From an uncultured Prevotellaceae bacterium (lineage in GTDB: Bacteria > Bacteroidota > Bacteroidia > Bacteroidales > Bacteroidaceae), in NCBI GenBank assembly GCA_946402905.1, contig CAMIYC010000003.1:1-64000 (forward strand): a stretch of DNA of 64,000 bases. The letters run 5' to 3'. Positions 1 to 7,755 of the stretch are shown piece by piece. The position numbers and the translations under genes were made by a program. How positions within the stretch are numbered: the stretch's first letter is position 1; each line of letters starts with the position of its first letter. The notes beneath the pieces are model-generated. The model did no database searches. It saw only the letters and a program-made list of their open reading frames with translations, and was not told where the DNA came from.

Positions 1-791
1 ACTATGCCTTCGACCACGGCATCACCCACTTCGACCTGGCCAACAACTACGGCCCGCCCTACGGCACCGCCGAGGAGACCATGGGGCAGCTCATGAAAGA
101 TGACTTCTGCCGCTACCGCGACGAACTCTTCATCAGCACAAAGGCGGGATACGACATGTGGGAGGGACCCTACGGTAACTGGGGATCACGCAAATACCTC
201 ATGGCCAGCCTCGACCAGAGTCTGCGACGCATGAACCTCGACTACGTCGACCTCTTCTACAGCCATCGCTACGACCCCGACACGCCTCTGGAGGAGACCC
301 TGCAGGCACTGGTCGACATCGTGCGCAGCGGCAAGGCCCTCTACGTGGGCATCTCACGCTGGCCTCTGGAGGCGCTCCGCATAGCCGACGAATATCTCCG
401 CAACCGAGATGTGCCACTGCTCATCTACCAGGGCAAACTCAACATGCTCGACCGTGAGCCCATCGACGAGCATATCCTTGACTACTGCGACGAGCACGGC
501 ATCGGGTTCATCTCATTTTCACCCCTCGCACAGGGTCTGCTCACCGACAGATACCTCAACGGCATCCCCGGAGACTCGCGCATGTCGAAAGGAAAATTCC
601 TCAAGGAGTCGATGCTCACGCCCCAGCTGCTGCAACATCTCAACCAGCTCAACGAAGAGGCCATCAAGCACGGGCAGACACTCGCCGAGAGCGCCCTGCG
701 ATGGATCCTCGACCAGAAAGGCGTCACCTCTGTGCTCATAGGGGCCAGCAGCGTGGCACAACTGGAGAAAAACCTGAAATGCGTAGACTAA
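1..791 (+). CDS. Aldo/keto reductase, YghZ-like (5' partial, C-terminus probably shortened)
   Basis: The reading frame is open from base 3, so the start lies outside the window. NADPH-dependent aldo/keto reductases reduce aldehydes such as glyceraldehyde 3-phosphate or methylglyoxal in the cytoplasm. The catalytic tetrad can be placed: Asp and Tyr in HFDLANNYG, Lys in ISTKAGYD and His in YSHRYDPDTP. The GSRKYLMASLDQSLRRM stretch is characteristic of the YghZ/Kv-beta-like branch. The cofactor-binding end is VLIGASSVAQLEKNL. The protein then stops at KCVD, whereas family members normally run roughly 20-30 residues further. The stop at 789-791 abuts a repeat element that starts at 792, which suggests the insertion removed the tail. 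Family confidence is high; the exact substrate is unknown. Confidence 0.88.
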   Translation, partial: YAFDHGITHFDLANNYGPPYGTAEETMGQLMKDDFCRYRDELFISTKAGYDMWEGPYGNWGSRKYLMASLDQSLRRMNLDYVDLFYSHRYDPDTPLEETLQALVDIVRSGKALYVGISRWPLEALRIADEYLRNRDVPLLIYQGKLNMLDREPIDEHILDYCDEHGIGFISFSPLAQGLLTDRYLNGIPGDSRMSKGKFLKESMLTPQLLQHLNQLNEEAIKHGQTLAESALRWILDQKGVTSVLIGASSVAQLEKNLKCVD

Positions 792-846
792 AGGTGTGTT
801 CTATTAATTCTGTTTGATATATAGACATAATTAATAGAACCCACCT
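792..846. repeat. Short MITE-like palindromic element (internally deleted copy)
   Basis: The ends are near-perfect inverted repeats: AGGTGTGTTCTATTAATT at the left and AATTAATAGAACCCACCT at the right. The same left 33 bases and right 23 bases flank a 194-bp element at 53138-53331, so this copy equals the long one with about 139 bp removed at a one-base overlap. It begins on the base after the aldo/keto reductase stop codon. Confidence 0.8.
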
Positions 847-852
847 AAAAAT

Positions 853-887
853 AAAGCGGCCCAGGAACTCTACTCCTGAGCCGCTTT
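853..887 (-). terminator. Rho-independent terminator
   Basis: Arms at 853-866 and 874-887 form a 14-bp stem (one G-U type mismatch position) with a 7-base loop. On the minus strand the stem is followed by TATTTTTA, so it best ends the DUF4254-heptosyltransferase-rubredoxin transcript. It may also stop transcripts coming from the aldo/keto reductase on the plus strand. Confidence 0.75.
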
Positions 888-922
888 GTTTCCTGACTTC
901 AGATATAGACGGTCCAATATCT

Positions 923-1000
923 TTTATCAAGAATTATAGAATTATAGAATTTTTGTCACCCAAGAGGCTGCTTTCAAGGATAATTCTATAATACTTATTA
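923..1000. repeat. Short copy of an AT-rich palindromic element
   Basis: It starts TTTATCAAGAATT, runs through three AGAATTAT octamers, and ends GGATAATTCTATAATACTTA. The same borders, with octamers AAGAATTT, delimit the left and centre of the element at 33630-33860. The stretch 888-1047 holds no convincing gene. Confidence 0.55.
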
Positions 1001-1047
1001 TGACTATTGGCCAACTACAAAGGACAGTCTGCTTCAGATATTCCAGA

Positions 1048-1206
1048 TCAGTCCTCCGGAGTGAAGTCTTCTTTTCCTACACCACAAAGGGGGCACACCC
1101 AGTCTTCGGGCAGGTCTTCAAATGCGGTGCCTGGCTCTATGCCATTGTCCGGATCTCCTACTGCGGGGTCATAGACATACCCGCATGTGTCGCATACATA
1201 CTTCAT
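1048..1206 (-). CDS. Rubredoxin
   Basis: This 52-residue protein reads directly from the reverse strand starting at the ATG complementary to 1204-1206. It contains both iron-binding knuckles, [11 protein letters not shown] near residues 3-13 and [12 protein letters not shown] near residues 37-48, plus the conserved [19 protein letters not shown] middle. Rubredoxins carry one electron on a single Fe(Cys)4 centre and in anaerobes commonly serve peroxide- or oxygen-detoxifying reductases. It lies 31 bp downstream of the heptosyltransferase-like gene on the same strand and before the terminator at 853-887, so it is probably the last gene of that transcript. No partner oxidoreductase is visible nearby. 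Confidence 0.95.
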   Translation of the reverse strand: MKYVCDTCGYVYDPAVGDPDNGIEPGTAFEDLPEDWVCPLCGVGKEDFTPED

Positions 1207-1237
1207 AATGTTTCTGTTTTTATAGTTAGTAAATCGG

Positions 1238-2296
1238 TTATCGGTTTGCGCTCTTGAGCACGTTTTCCACCTTATTTATTATCATCTCCGGCGTGATGCG
1301 GTTCATACAGGCCATATCGCCACGGTAGCACGCCTTGTTGCCGAATACACTACAGGGTCTGCAGGGCAACTGCAGCTGCACCATATTGTCTTCCTGCTGG
1401 TTCCAGCCCATAAACCCGGCATAGGGATGGGTGGCGCCCCATACCCCCACCACCGGCACATCGACGAGCGAGGCCAGGTGCATATTGGCGCTGTCCATAG
1501 ACACCATCACGTCAAGATGGCTCATCAGGACCAGTTCCTCGGTTATATTGTTGAGCACAGAGGAGACATGAGTCACGCGGGGGTAGCGCTCGCTCCACGC
1601 TTTGAAAAACTTCCGCTCATTCATGCCCGCACCGAACAAGAATACGCGGCCATTGGGATGAGTGCCGACCAGACGCTCTATCACCATCTCCATCTTTTCG
1701 GGGGGATACACCTTGCCGGCATGGGCGGCAAAGGGTGCGATGCCTATCCACGTCTGAAACGACTTCTTCTCGTTGAGCATCGATGGCAGCGACCGCAAAG
1801 GACCACCTGAGCCTGGGAAGATGGAGGTGAACTCCAGGCGCACAGGATAGCCAAGGCTTGCCAGCACATCGGCATAATTCTGAAACGACGTGGGCTGCTG
1901 TATCAACCGCTTTTTGCTCTTCGTCACCAGATACCTCTTGCCGGAACGGTGCTTGTCGATATGGGCCACCTTGAAACGGTCGATGGCAAAACGCATGCGC
2001 AGATACTGTGAGCGCAGCACGTCGTGCATGTCGGCCACAGCCGTGAAATGCTTCGCTTTCAGCCGCCTGTAGAGCATGTTCATGCCATGCAGCCCCGTAT
2101 ACTCCTTTTTCAGGTCAGCCTCCATAAATCCCACATTCGGGGCCAGGTTGTCAAAGAGGGGGCGCATCATCTCCCTACTGAGCACCGTGACACGCACATG
2201 TGGATACTGCTGCGACAGCGAATGCACCACAGGCACCAGCATGGCCACATCACCCAATGCCGAAAAACGTATGATCAGTATATGCTCAGTTTTCAT
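1238..2296 (-). CDS. Glycosyltransferase family 9 (heptosyltransferase-like)
   Basis: The 352-residue protein has the two-Rossmann GT-B architecture of LPS heptosyltransferases. The N-terminal [18 protein letters not shown] is the acceptor-domain signature of RfaF/RfaQ-type enzymes, and the C-terminal part contains [20 protein letters not shown] followed by [10 protein letters not shown], the nucleotide-sugar binding region. A cysteine-rich stretch ([15 protein letters not shown]) near the end is typical of the family. Such enzymes add heptose or related sugars to the LPS core on the cytoplasmic face. It follows DUF4254, a partner seen repeatedly in Bacteroidetes, and an 8-bp/12-bp repeat element separates the two. 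The donor sugar cannot be told from the sequence. Confidence 0.9.
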   Translation of the reverse strand: MKTEHILIIRFSALGDVAMLVPVVHSLSQQYPHVRVTVLSREMMRPLFDNLAPNVGFMEADLKKEYTGLHGMNMLYRRLKAKHFTAVADMHDVLRSQYLRMRFAIDRFKVAHIDKHRSGKRYLVTKSKKRLIQQPTSFQNYADVLASLGYPVRLEFTSIFPGSGGPLRSLPSMLNEKKSFQTWIGIAPFAAHAGKVYPPEKMEMVIERLVGTHPNGRVFLFGAGMNERKFFKAWSERYPRVTHVSSVLNNITEELVLMSHLDVMVSMDSANMHLASLVDVPVVGVWGATHPYAGFMGWNQQEDNMVQLQLPCRPCSVFGNKACYRGDMACMNRITPEMIINKVENVLKSANR

Positions 2297-2302
2297 TTTT
2301 TA

Positions 2303-2426
2303 GTGACAAGTTGACAAGTTGACAAGTTGACAAGTTGCTTGCTCCACTCTATTCGCGCTCCCCTCCTTCGGAGGGGTTGGGGGAGGTTTTTGGGGAGGTT
2401 TTTGGGGAGGTTTTTGGGGAGGTTTT
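2303..2426. repeat. Composite intercistronic repeat (8-bp array + GC hairpin + 12-bp array)
   Basis: Read on the minus strand, four 12-bp units (AAAACCTCCCCA) lead into a perfect 7-bp stem CCCCTCC/GGAGGGG, then a spacer with GAATAGAGTGGAGCAAGC, then four TTGTCAAC octamers ending six bases before the heptosyltransferase start. The DUF4254 stop codon lies inside the spacer. The same composite occurs at 16965-17104 and 61165-61306. Confidence 0.85.
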
Positions 2427-3023
2427 ATGATACAGCACGGGGTTGGTGCTGGGGTCGTTGTACATCTTCATCTGCCGGTAGGTCTTCATATACTTCAGAC
2501 CGGAGGCGATATCGTCGAGCAGCTGGTCGATGGCCATGCTCAGGTCGCTTTGCTGCTCCAGCAGCACGCTGAGCTTCCTCTGGCATTTCTCCTTGTGGGC
2601 CTCGTCGGCATCGTCGCGCTCCACCTGCTCACGCATGTGGTAGATCTTCAACGCAAGGATCGACAAACGGTCGATGGCCCAAGCCGGGCTCTCCGTGTTG
2701 ATCCTGGCACCAGGCTGCACATTCACATCACTGAACTGATGCAGGAAATGAGAGTCTATCTGCTCCACCAGATCTGTGCGGTCCTGGTTGCTACGGTCGA
2801 TACGCCTCTTCAGCGAGAGAGCCTCTATCGGATCGATATGCGGGTCGCGTATGAGGTCTTCCAGATGCCATTGCACGGTATCTATCCAACATTTCAGATA
2901 AAGTCGGTTTTCCAAAGAGTCCCTGTCGTATGGATTGCGTATCGGCGTGTCCACATTGTCGGTGATATGATAGTCGCTGATCGCCTTATTAAACACATTG
3001 TTATAGATATCCGTGTTTGACAT
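2349..3023 (-). CDS. DUF4254 family protein
   Basis: A 224-residue, charged, mostly helical protein without signal peptide or membrane segment. The start is taken as the ATG complementary to 3021-3023; a TTG six bases upstream is less likely. The region around SLENRLYLKCWIDTVQWHLEDL and RLSILALKIYHMREQVERDD resembles the DUF4254 family, which is found beside heptosyltransferases in Bacteroidetes and has no established function. The last 19-20 residues (KTSP repeats followed by NPSEGGERE) are encoded by the composite repeat at 2303-2426 and probably are not part of the fold. A consensus promoter lies at 3087-3117. It heads the operon with the GT9 enzyme and rubredoxin. Confidence 0.8.
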   Translation of the reverse strand: MSNTDIYNNVFNKAISDYHITDNVDTPIRNPYDRDSLENRLYLKCWIDTVQWHLEDLIRDPHIDPIEALSLKRRIDRSNQDRTDLVEQIDSHFLHQFSDVNVQPGARINTESPAWAIDRLSILALKIYHMREQVERDDADEAHKEKCQRKLSVLLEQQSDLSMAIDQLLDDIASGLKYMKTYRQMKMYNDPSTNPVLYHKTSPKTSPKTSPKTSPNPSEGGERE

Positions 3024-3086
3024 AATCAATGATTTTGGTGGTTGAAACTATACAAAGGCATGGCCCAGGTATTCATACATAGAATG

Positions 3087-3117
3087 CAAATATAAGAAAT
3101 AATCGAAAAAGTACAAA
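3087..3117 (-). promoter_or_regulatory. Bacteroidetes-type promoter for DUF4254 operon
   Basis: On the minus strand TTTG (3117-3114) is followed by 19 bp and TATATTTG (3094-3087), a full match to the TTTG-N19-21-TAnnTTTG form. It leaves a leader of roughly 55-60 nt before the start at 3023. The rest of 3024-3371 is AT-rich, holds an 8-bp GCCTTTTT/AAAAAGGC hairpin near 3127-3144, and no gene. Confidence 0.65.
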
Positions 3118-3205
3118 AAAAATAGCCGCCTTTTTTCAAAAAGGCAAAAAAACTGCACACATGGGGGTGGTTTGTGCAAGGCCAAACGCTTTTTTTTGGA
3201 AAATA

Positions 3206-3237
3206 TTTGCACACTTAAATAAAAATTTGTTCCTTTG
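3206..3237 (+). promoter_or_regulatory. Bacteroidetes-type promoter for acpP
   Basis: TTTG at 3206-3209, a 20-bp spacer and TTCCTTTG at 3230-3237 match the Bacteroidetes consensus with one mismatch. It is divergent from the promoter at 3087-3117 and would give an acpP leader of about 130 nt. Confidence 0.5.
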
Positions 3238-3371
3238 CACCCGAATTTTGAAAGCAACCCTTTTGATTTGGTCTTTGAAAAATATGGGGGTATCACCCAT
3301 TTGGCGACAAGACATTTGAAAGGCGGAATAATATTTTAAGGTAATTATAAACAATTTAAAGAAAAAGTATT

Positions 3372-3608
3372 ATGTCAGAAATTGAGAAGAAAGTCAAGGA
3401 CATTATCGTTGATAAACTGTGTGTCAGTGAAGAGGAAATCAAGCCAGAGGCAAGTTTCACCAACGACCTTGGTGCGGATTCATTGGACACAGTGGAGCTG
3501 ATTATGGAATTTGAGCGCGTGTTCAACGTTTCTATTCCTGATGACAAAGCTGAGAAGATTTCAACCGTAGGCGACGCTATCGCTTACATCGAGGAGAATT
3601 CCAAATAA
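3372..3608 (+). CDS. acpP: Acyl carrier protein
   Basis: A 78-residue acidic protein with the four-helix ACP pattern. The phosphopantetheine attachment Ser is in [15 protein letters not shown] near residue 37. ACP carries growing acyl chains in cytoplasmic fatty-acid synthesis and donates them for lipid A and phospholipid synthesis. Length matches the family exactly. It is followed by fabF and rnc on the same strand, with a long hairpin (3631-3688) between acpP and fabF that could allow acpP to be made in excess. Confidence 0.98.
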   Translation: MSEIEKKVKDIIVDKLCVSEEEIKPEASFTNDLGADSLDTVELIMEFERVFNVSIPDDKAEKISTVGDAIAYIEENSK

Positions 3609-3630
3609 CCCCACTCGATATTCTTCGATG

Positions 3631-3688
3631 TTTATGGTTTATAGTATGAGGCAGCCTTTTATCTTCTGCCGATGCTATAAACCATAAA
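3631..3688 (+). promoter_or_regulatory. Long intercistronic hairpin between acpP and fabF
   Basis: Arms TTTATGGTTTATAG (3631-3644) and its exact complement at 3675-3688 form a 14-bp stem, and an inner GGCAG/CTGCC stem (3650-3654 with 3666-3670) extends it. There is no T-tract directly after, so it is more likely a processing, stability or partial-termination site than a strong terminator. The promoter-distal gene rnc encodes RNase III, which cleaves such stems. Confidence 0.7.
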
Positions 3689-3742
3689 TTCAATAAGACA
3701 CTCAAGCATTTTTTTACTTTATCATACACTTATTTTTTTGTA

Positions 3743-5005
3743 ATGGAATTAAAACGAGTTGTAGTAACTGGCCTTGGCGCCATTACCCCCGTCGGCAACA
3801 ACCCTGAGGAGACTTGGAAAAACCTGCTCGACGGAGTGAGCGGCGCTGCCGAGATAAAAAGTTTCGATACCACCCTATTCAAGAGTCATTTTGCCTGCGA
3901 GGTGAAGGATTTCAAAGTCACCGACTACCTCGACCGCAAAGAGGCACGCAACATGGACCGCTACACACAGCTGGCCATGGTAGCCGCCATCCAGGCCATC
4001 AACGACAGCGGAATGGACCTGGAGCAAGTAAACAAAAACCGCATCGGAGTCATCTATGGCGTGGGCATCGGAGGTATCAAGACTTTTGAGGAGCAGGTGA
4101 GTTATTATGGCGCACATGCTGCCGACGGACCGAAGTTCAGCCCCTTCTTCATCCCCAAGATGATCGCCGACATCGCCGCCGGTTATATCTCCATCCACTT
4201 CGGATTCCACGGCCCCAACTACACTACCACATCCGCCTGTGCATCCTCAAGCAACGCACTGGCAGATGCCTTCAACCTCATACGGCTGGGCAAGGCCGAT
4301 GCCATCGTCAGCGGTGGAGCCGAATCGGCCATCTGCGCATGCGGCGTGGGAGGATTCAACTCGATGAATGCCCTCTCCACACGCAACGACGACCCGGCAC
4401 GCGCCTCACGCCCCTTCAGCAAAAGCCGCGACGGCTTCGTCATGGGCGAGGGAGCCGGCTGCCTCATCCTTGAGGAGCTGGAGCACGCCAAGGCACGCGG
4501 TGCCAAGATCTATGCTGAGATGGTGGGCGAGGGCGAAAGTGCCGACGCCTATCACATCACAGCCTCGCATCCTGAGGGACTGGGTGCACGCCTGGTGATG
4601 GAGAATGCACTCGCCGACGCCGGGCTGAAACCCGAGGACATCGATTACATCAATGTGCACGGCACTTCCACCCATGTGGGCGACATCTCTGAGGCCAAAG
4701 CCATCAAGGATGTCTTCGGCGATGCTGCCTACAAACTCAACATCAGTTCCACCAAATCGATGACCGGACACCTGCTTGGTGCTGCCGGAGCCGTGGAGGC
4801 CATGGTGGCCGTACTGGCCGTGCAGAACGACATCGTGCCACCTACCATCAACCACGACGAAGACGACCGGGATGAGGAGATCGACTACAATCTAAATTTC
4901 ACATTCAACAAAGCACAAAAGCGCACCGTGCGTGCGGCCATCAGCAACACCTTCGGCTTTGGCGGCCACAACGCTTGCGTGGTATTCAAGAAATATGCTG
5001 AATAA
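3743..5005 (+). CDS. fabF: Beta-ketoacyl-ACP synthase II
   Basis: A 420-residue thiolase-fold condensing enzyme that extends acyl-ACP with malonyl-ACP in fatty-acid elongation. The nucleophile is Cys166 in TTTSACASSSNAL; the two active-site histidines are in VHGTSTHVGD and SMTGHLLGAAGAVEA. The C-terminal glycine-rich FGFGGHNACVVF is typical of KAS II. It starts 134 bp after acpP and overlaps the start of rnc by 11 bp, so fabF and rnc are translationally close. The acpP-fabF order is the usual one in Bacteroidetes. Confidence 0.97.
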   Translation: MELKRVVVTGLGAITPVGNNPEETWKNLLDGVSGAAEIKSFDTTLFKSHFACEVKDFKVTDYLDRKEARNMDRYTQLAMVAAIQAINDSGMDLEQVNKNRIGVIYGVGIGGIKTFEEQVSYYGAHAADGPKFSPFFIPKMIADIAAGYISIHFGFHGPNYTTTSACASSSNALADAFNLIRLGKADAIVSGGAESAICACGVGGFNSMNALSTRNDDPARASRPFSKSRDGFVMGEGAGCLILEELEHAKARGAKIYAEMVGEGESADAYHITASHPEGLGARLVMENALADAGLKPEDIDYINVHGTSTHVGDISEAKAIKDVFGDAAYKLNISSTKSMTGHLLGAAGAVEAMVAVLAVQNDIVPPTINHDEDDRDEEIDYNLNFTFNKAQKRTVRAAISNTFGFGGHNACVVFKKYAE

Positions 5006-6038
5006 CTTTATCGACCGGATAAAGCTCCCTTTCCGTAAGGAGAAGGAGCTTTATTCGTCTTTGTACGAGATACTTGGCTTTTATCCCAAAAACATCAAGT
5101 ATTACAAACAGGCCCTACTCCACAAAAGCATCATGAAACGCGAGAAAGGCAAGCCCATCAACAACGAGAGGCTTGAGTTTCTCGGCGACGCCATCCTCGA
5201 CGCCGTGGTGGGGCATATCGTCTACCGACATTTCGAGGGCAAGCGCGAGGGGTTCCTCACCAACACCCGCAGCAAAATCGTACAGAGAGACACACTCAAC
5301 AAACTCGCACAAGAGCTAGGCATCACCAACCTTATCCTCTCTTCGGGTCACAACTCGTCGCACAACAGCTACCTCGGCGGCAACGCCTTCGAGGCACTTG
5401 TCGGTGCCATCTATCTCGACAAGGGCTACGACGCCTGTATGAGATTCATGGAGAAACGCATCCTCGGACAGCTCATCAACATCGACAAGGTGGCCTATAA
5501 GGAGGTCAACTTCAAGAGCAAACTCATCGAGTGGAGCCAGAAAAACAGGGTCAACATCGACTTCCGGCTCCTGGAGCAGAAAAAAGACGAGGGCGGAAGC
5601 CCCACTTTCAACTACCAGGTGATGATCGAGGGCATCGAGGGCGGCAAGGGCGGAGGCTACTCCAAGAAAGAGAGTCAGCAGACGGCCTCCAAGCTCACCC
5701 TGCAACGACTGCGCCGCGAGCCGCAGTTTATCGACGCCATCTTCGCCGCCAAGGCCAACCGCACCAAGATGGAGGAGGAGCCCGTGGAGAATGTGCCTGA
5801 CACCGAGGCAAAAGATGATTTCATCATCCCCCAGCAATCCAAACCGGAGAAGGCCGACAATACACGCGTGGCACCCAAAGGCAGGCCTGAGCAAGCCATT
5901 GCAAAAGCCGAGAGACCTTCGGTCGTAGAACAAGAAATCGACAACCTCGACCTCGACGATATCACCGCCACACCCAAGGAGGAGTCGCGTGAAAGCATCA
6001 TCGCTGCCGCAGAGGAAGCTGCTTTCGCAGCAGAGTAG
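4995..6038 (+). CDS. rnc: Ribonuclease III with long C-terminal extension
   Basis: RNase III cuts double-stranded RNA in rRNA and mRNA processing. The start at 4995 (MLNNFIDRIKL) lies inside the fabF end; longer upstream reading is fabF overlap. The endonuclease signature NNERLEFLGDAILDAVVG covers residues about 57-73, and the second acidic cluster is GNAFEALVGAIYLDKGYD. A double-stranded RNA-binding domain occupies about residues 178-245 (FKSKLIEWSQ to QTASKLTLQRL). Residues about 250-347 form an acidic, low-complexity tail (rich in Glu, Ala, Pro) not found in typical 225-250 residue RNase III proteins. The tail could bind partners or be disordered; its role is unknown. Confidence 0.93.
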   Translation: MLNNFIDRIKLPFRKEKELYSSLYEILGFYPKNIKYYKQALLHKSIMKREKGKPINNERLEFLGDAILDAVVGHIVYRHFEGKREGFLTNTRSKIVQRDTLNKLAQELGITNLILSSGHNSSHNSYLGGNAFEALVGAIYLDKGYDACMRFMEKRILGQLINIDKVAYKEVNFKSKLIEWSQKNRVNIDFRLLEQKKDEGGSPTFNYQVMIEGIEGGKGGGYSKKESQQTASKLTLQRLRREPQFIDAIFAAKANRTKMEEEPVENVPDTEAKDDFIIPQQSKPEKADNTRVAPKGRPEQAIAKAERPSVVEQEIDNLDLDDITATPKEESRESIIAAAEEAAFAAE

Positions 6039-6068
6039 CCCCATCTGTCTTTTCATCAGCTTGTCCAC

Positions 6069-6130
6069 TCGTCAACTTGTCACTTAAAGAATCAACTCGT
6101 CAACTTGTCAACTCGTCAACTTGTCAACTA
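6069..6130. repeat. 8-bp tandem array (GTCAACTY)
   Basis: About seven degenerate CAACTTGT/CAACTCGT octamers fill the gap after rnc. They are the octamer part of the composite elements at 2303, 16965 and 61165, here without the GC hairpin and 12-bp part. The array runs in the same orientation relative to transcription as in the composites. Confidence 0.8.
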
Positions 6131-6175
6131 AATATTAAAAATAGTAAAATACAACTCAATTAGAAAAGTTTGGCG

Positions 6176-6183
6176 TAATTTTG
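6176..6183 (+). promoter_or_regulatory. Putative -7 element for the GH3-type gene
   Basis: TAATTTTG matches TAnnTTTG and is followed by C. No clear TTTG lies at the expected distance upstream. It places the transcription start about 50 bp before the ATG at 6241 and argues against the in-frame TTG at 6181 as a start codon. Confidence 0.5.
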
Positions 6184-6240
6184 CACCGTTATTGCGGAAT
6201 ACACCCAAAAAGGCATATTGATGCCATTAATAAGACAGTA

Positions 6241-7749
6241 ATGAGTGTTACATATATAGTTGAGAAACTTTTTCACAAAAGGCAGAAAGAACTTGAGCGC
6301 CATCTCAATGAGGGCGGCACCTTGCAGCAAGAGGTGCTGACACGCTTGATAAACTCTGCCAAAAACACAGAATACGGCATCAAACACTTGTTTGGAGCCA
6401 CACACAACTATGAGTCGTTCGCACAAAACGTACCCCTCAACACCTACGAAGAACTTAAGGGCGACATTGAGCGCATGAGACGCGGCGAGCGCGACGTGCT
6501 CTGGCCCGGCACCGTGAGATGGTTTGCCAAGTCGTCGGGAACCACCAACGACAAGAGCAAATTCATACCCGTGAGCGACCAGGGACTGCAGCGCATACAC
6601 TACGCCGGAGGCACTGACACCGTGGCACTCTATCTGCGAAGCCATCCTCATAGTCGCATCTTCGACGGCAAGGCCCTCATTCTGGGCGGAAGCCACGCAC
6701 CCAACTACAACCTCACCAACAGTCTCGTAGGCGACCTGAGCGCAATCCTCATCGAAAACATCAACCCACTGGTCAACCTCATCCGAGTGCCCCAGAAAAA
6801 GACCGCGCTGCTCTCCGACTTCGAGGTCAAGCGTGACCGCATCGCGCAGGAGACCTTCCGCAAAAACGTGACCAGCCTCTCCGGCGTGCCATCATGGATG
6901 CTCTCCGTGCTCACACGCGTGCTCGAGATATCCGGCAAGCAGCACCTCAACGAGGTGTGGCCCGAACTCGAAGTGTTCTTCCACGGTGGCGTAGCCTTCA
7001 CACCTTACCGCCAGCAGTACGAGGAACTCATCCCCTCCTCCACCATGCACTACATGGAGACCTACAATGCCAGCGAAGGATTCTTCGGACAGCAAGACGA
7101 CCTCAACGACCCCGCCATGATGCTCATGCTCGACTACGACATCTTCTATGAGTTCATACCCATGGAGGAGCTGCATCATGAGCATCCCACCGTGGTGCCG
7201 CTCACCGGCGTGGAGATCGGGCAAAACTATGCCATGGTCATCTCCACCTCTTGCGGACTCTGGAGGTACATCATCGGCGACACGGTCACCTTCACCTCCA
7301 AAAACCCCTACAAATTTGTCATCACCGGGCGCACCAAGCACTTCATCAACGCATTCGGCGAGGAGCTCATCGTAGACAATGCCGAGAAAGGACTCGACTA
7401 CGCCTGCAAGCAGACCGGAGCCGAAGTGCTGGAATACACCGCTGCACCCGTATTCATGGACAACCACGCCAAGTGCCGGCACCAGTGGGTCATCGAGTTT
7501 GCCAAAGACCCCGACGACATGGCTCGTTTCGCCGACCTGCTCGACCAGAAGCTGCAAGAGATCAACAGCGACTATGAGGCCAAGCGATACAAGAACGTCA
7601 CACTGCAGCATCTCGAAATCGTCAAGGCACAGCACAACCTCTTCAACACCTGGCTCAAGGCAAAGGGCAAACTGGGCGGACAGCACAAAGTGCCAAGGCT
7701 CTCCAACAGCCGGCGGTATATCGACGAACTGCTCCAGCTCAACCAATAA
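6241..7749 (+). CDS. GH3 auxin-responsive-promoter family (acyl-adenylate) protein
   Basis: A 502-residue cytoplasmic protein of the GH3 family, which belongs to the adenylate-forming (ANL) superfamily and in plants joins acids to amino acids. Visible motifs are the ATP-binding FAKSSGTTNDKSKFIPVS (residues about 97-115), the YMETYNASEGFFGQQ loop near residue 275 and the hinge region YRYI-like GLWRYIIGDTVTF with TGRTKHFINAFGEEL. Bacterial members are common in Bacteroidetes, but their acid and amine substrates are not established. The start at 6241 is chosen because the upstream in-frame TTG overlaps a promoter element. A lipoprotein gene follows after 6 bp, so the two are probably co-transcribed. 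Confidence 0.88.
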   Translation: MSVTYIVEKLFHKRQKELERHLNEGGTLQQEVLTRLINSAKNTEYGIKHLFGATHNYESFAQNVPLNTYEELKGDIERMRRGERDVLWPGTVRWFAKSSGTTNDKSKFIPVSDQGLQRIHYAGGTDTVALYLRSHPHSRIFDGKALILGGSHAPNYNLTNSLVGDLSAILIENINPLVNLIRVPQKKTALLSDFEVKRDRIAQETFRKNVTSLSGVPSWMLSVLTRVLEISGKQHLNEVWPELEVFFHGGVAFTPYRQQYEELIPSSTMHYMETYNASEGFFGQQDDLNDPAMMLMLDYDIFYEFIPMEELHHEHPTVVPLTGVEIGQNYAMVISTSCGLWRYIIGDTVTFTSKNPYKFVITGRTKHFINAFGEELIVDNAEKGLDYACKQTGAEVLEYTAAPVFMDNHAKCRHQWVIEFAKDPDDMARFADLLDQKLQEINSDYEAKRYKNVTLQHLEIVKAQHNLFNTWLKAKGKLGGQHKVPRLSNSRRYIDELLQLNQ

Positions 7750-7755
7750 CGACAG

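Noticed and set aside
2303..2345. CRISPR-like appearance of the octamer arrays
   Set aside because: Units are 8 bp and directly adjacent, with no spacers and no cas genes.
3026..3354. Minus-strand small frames in the acpP upstream region
   Set aside because: AT-rich promoter DNA with homopolymer tracts; two divergent promoters explain it.
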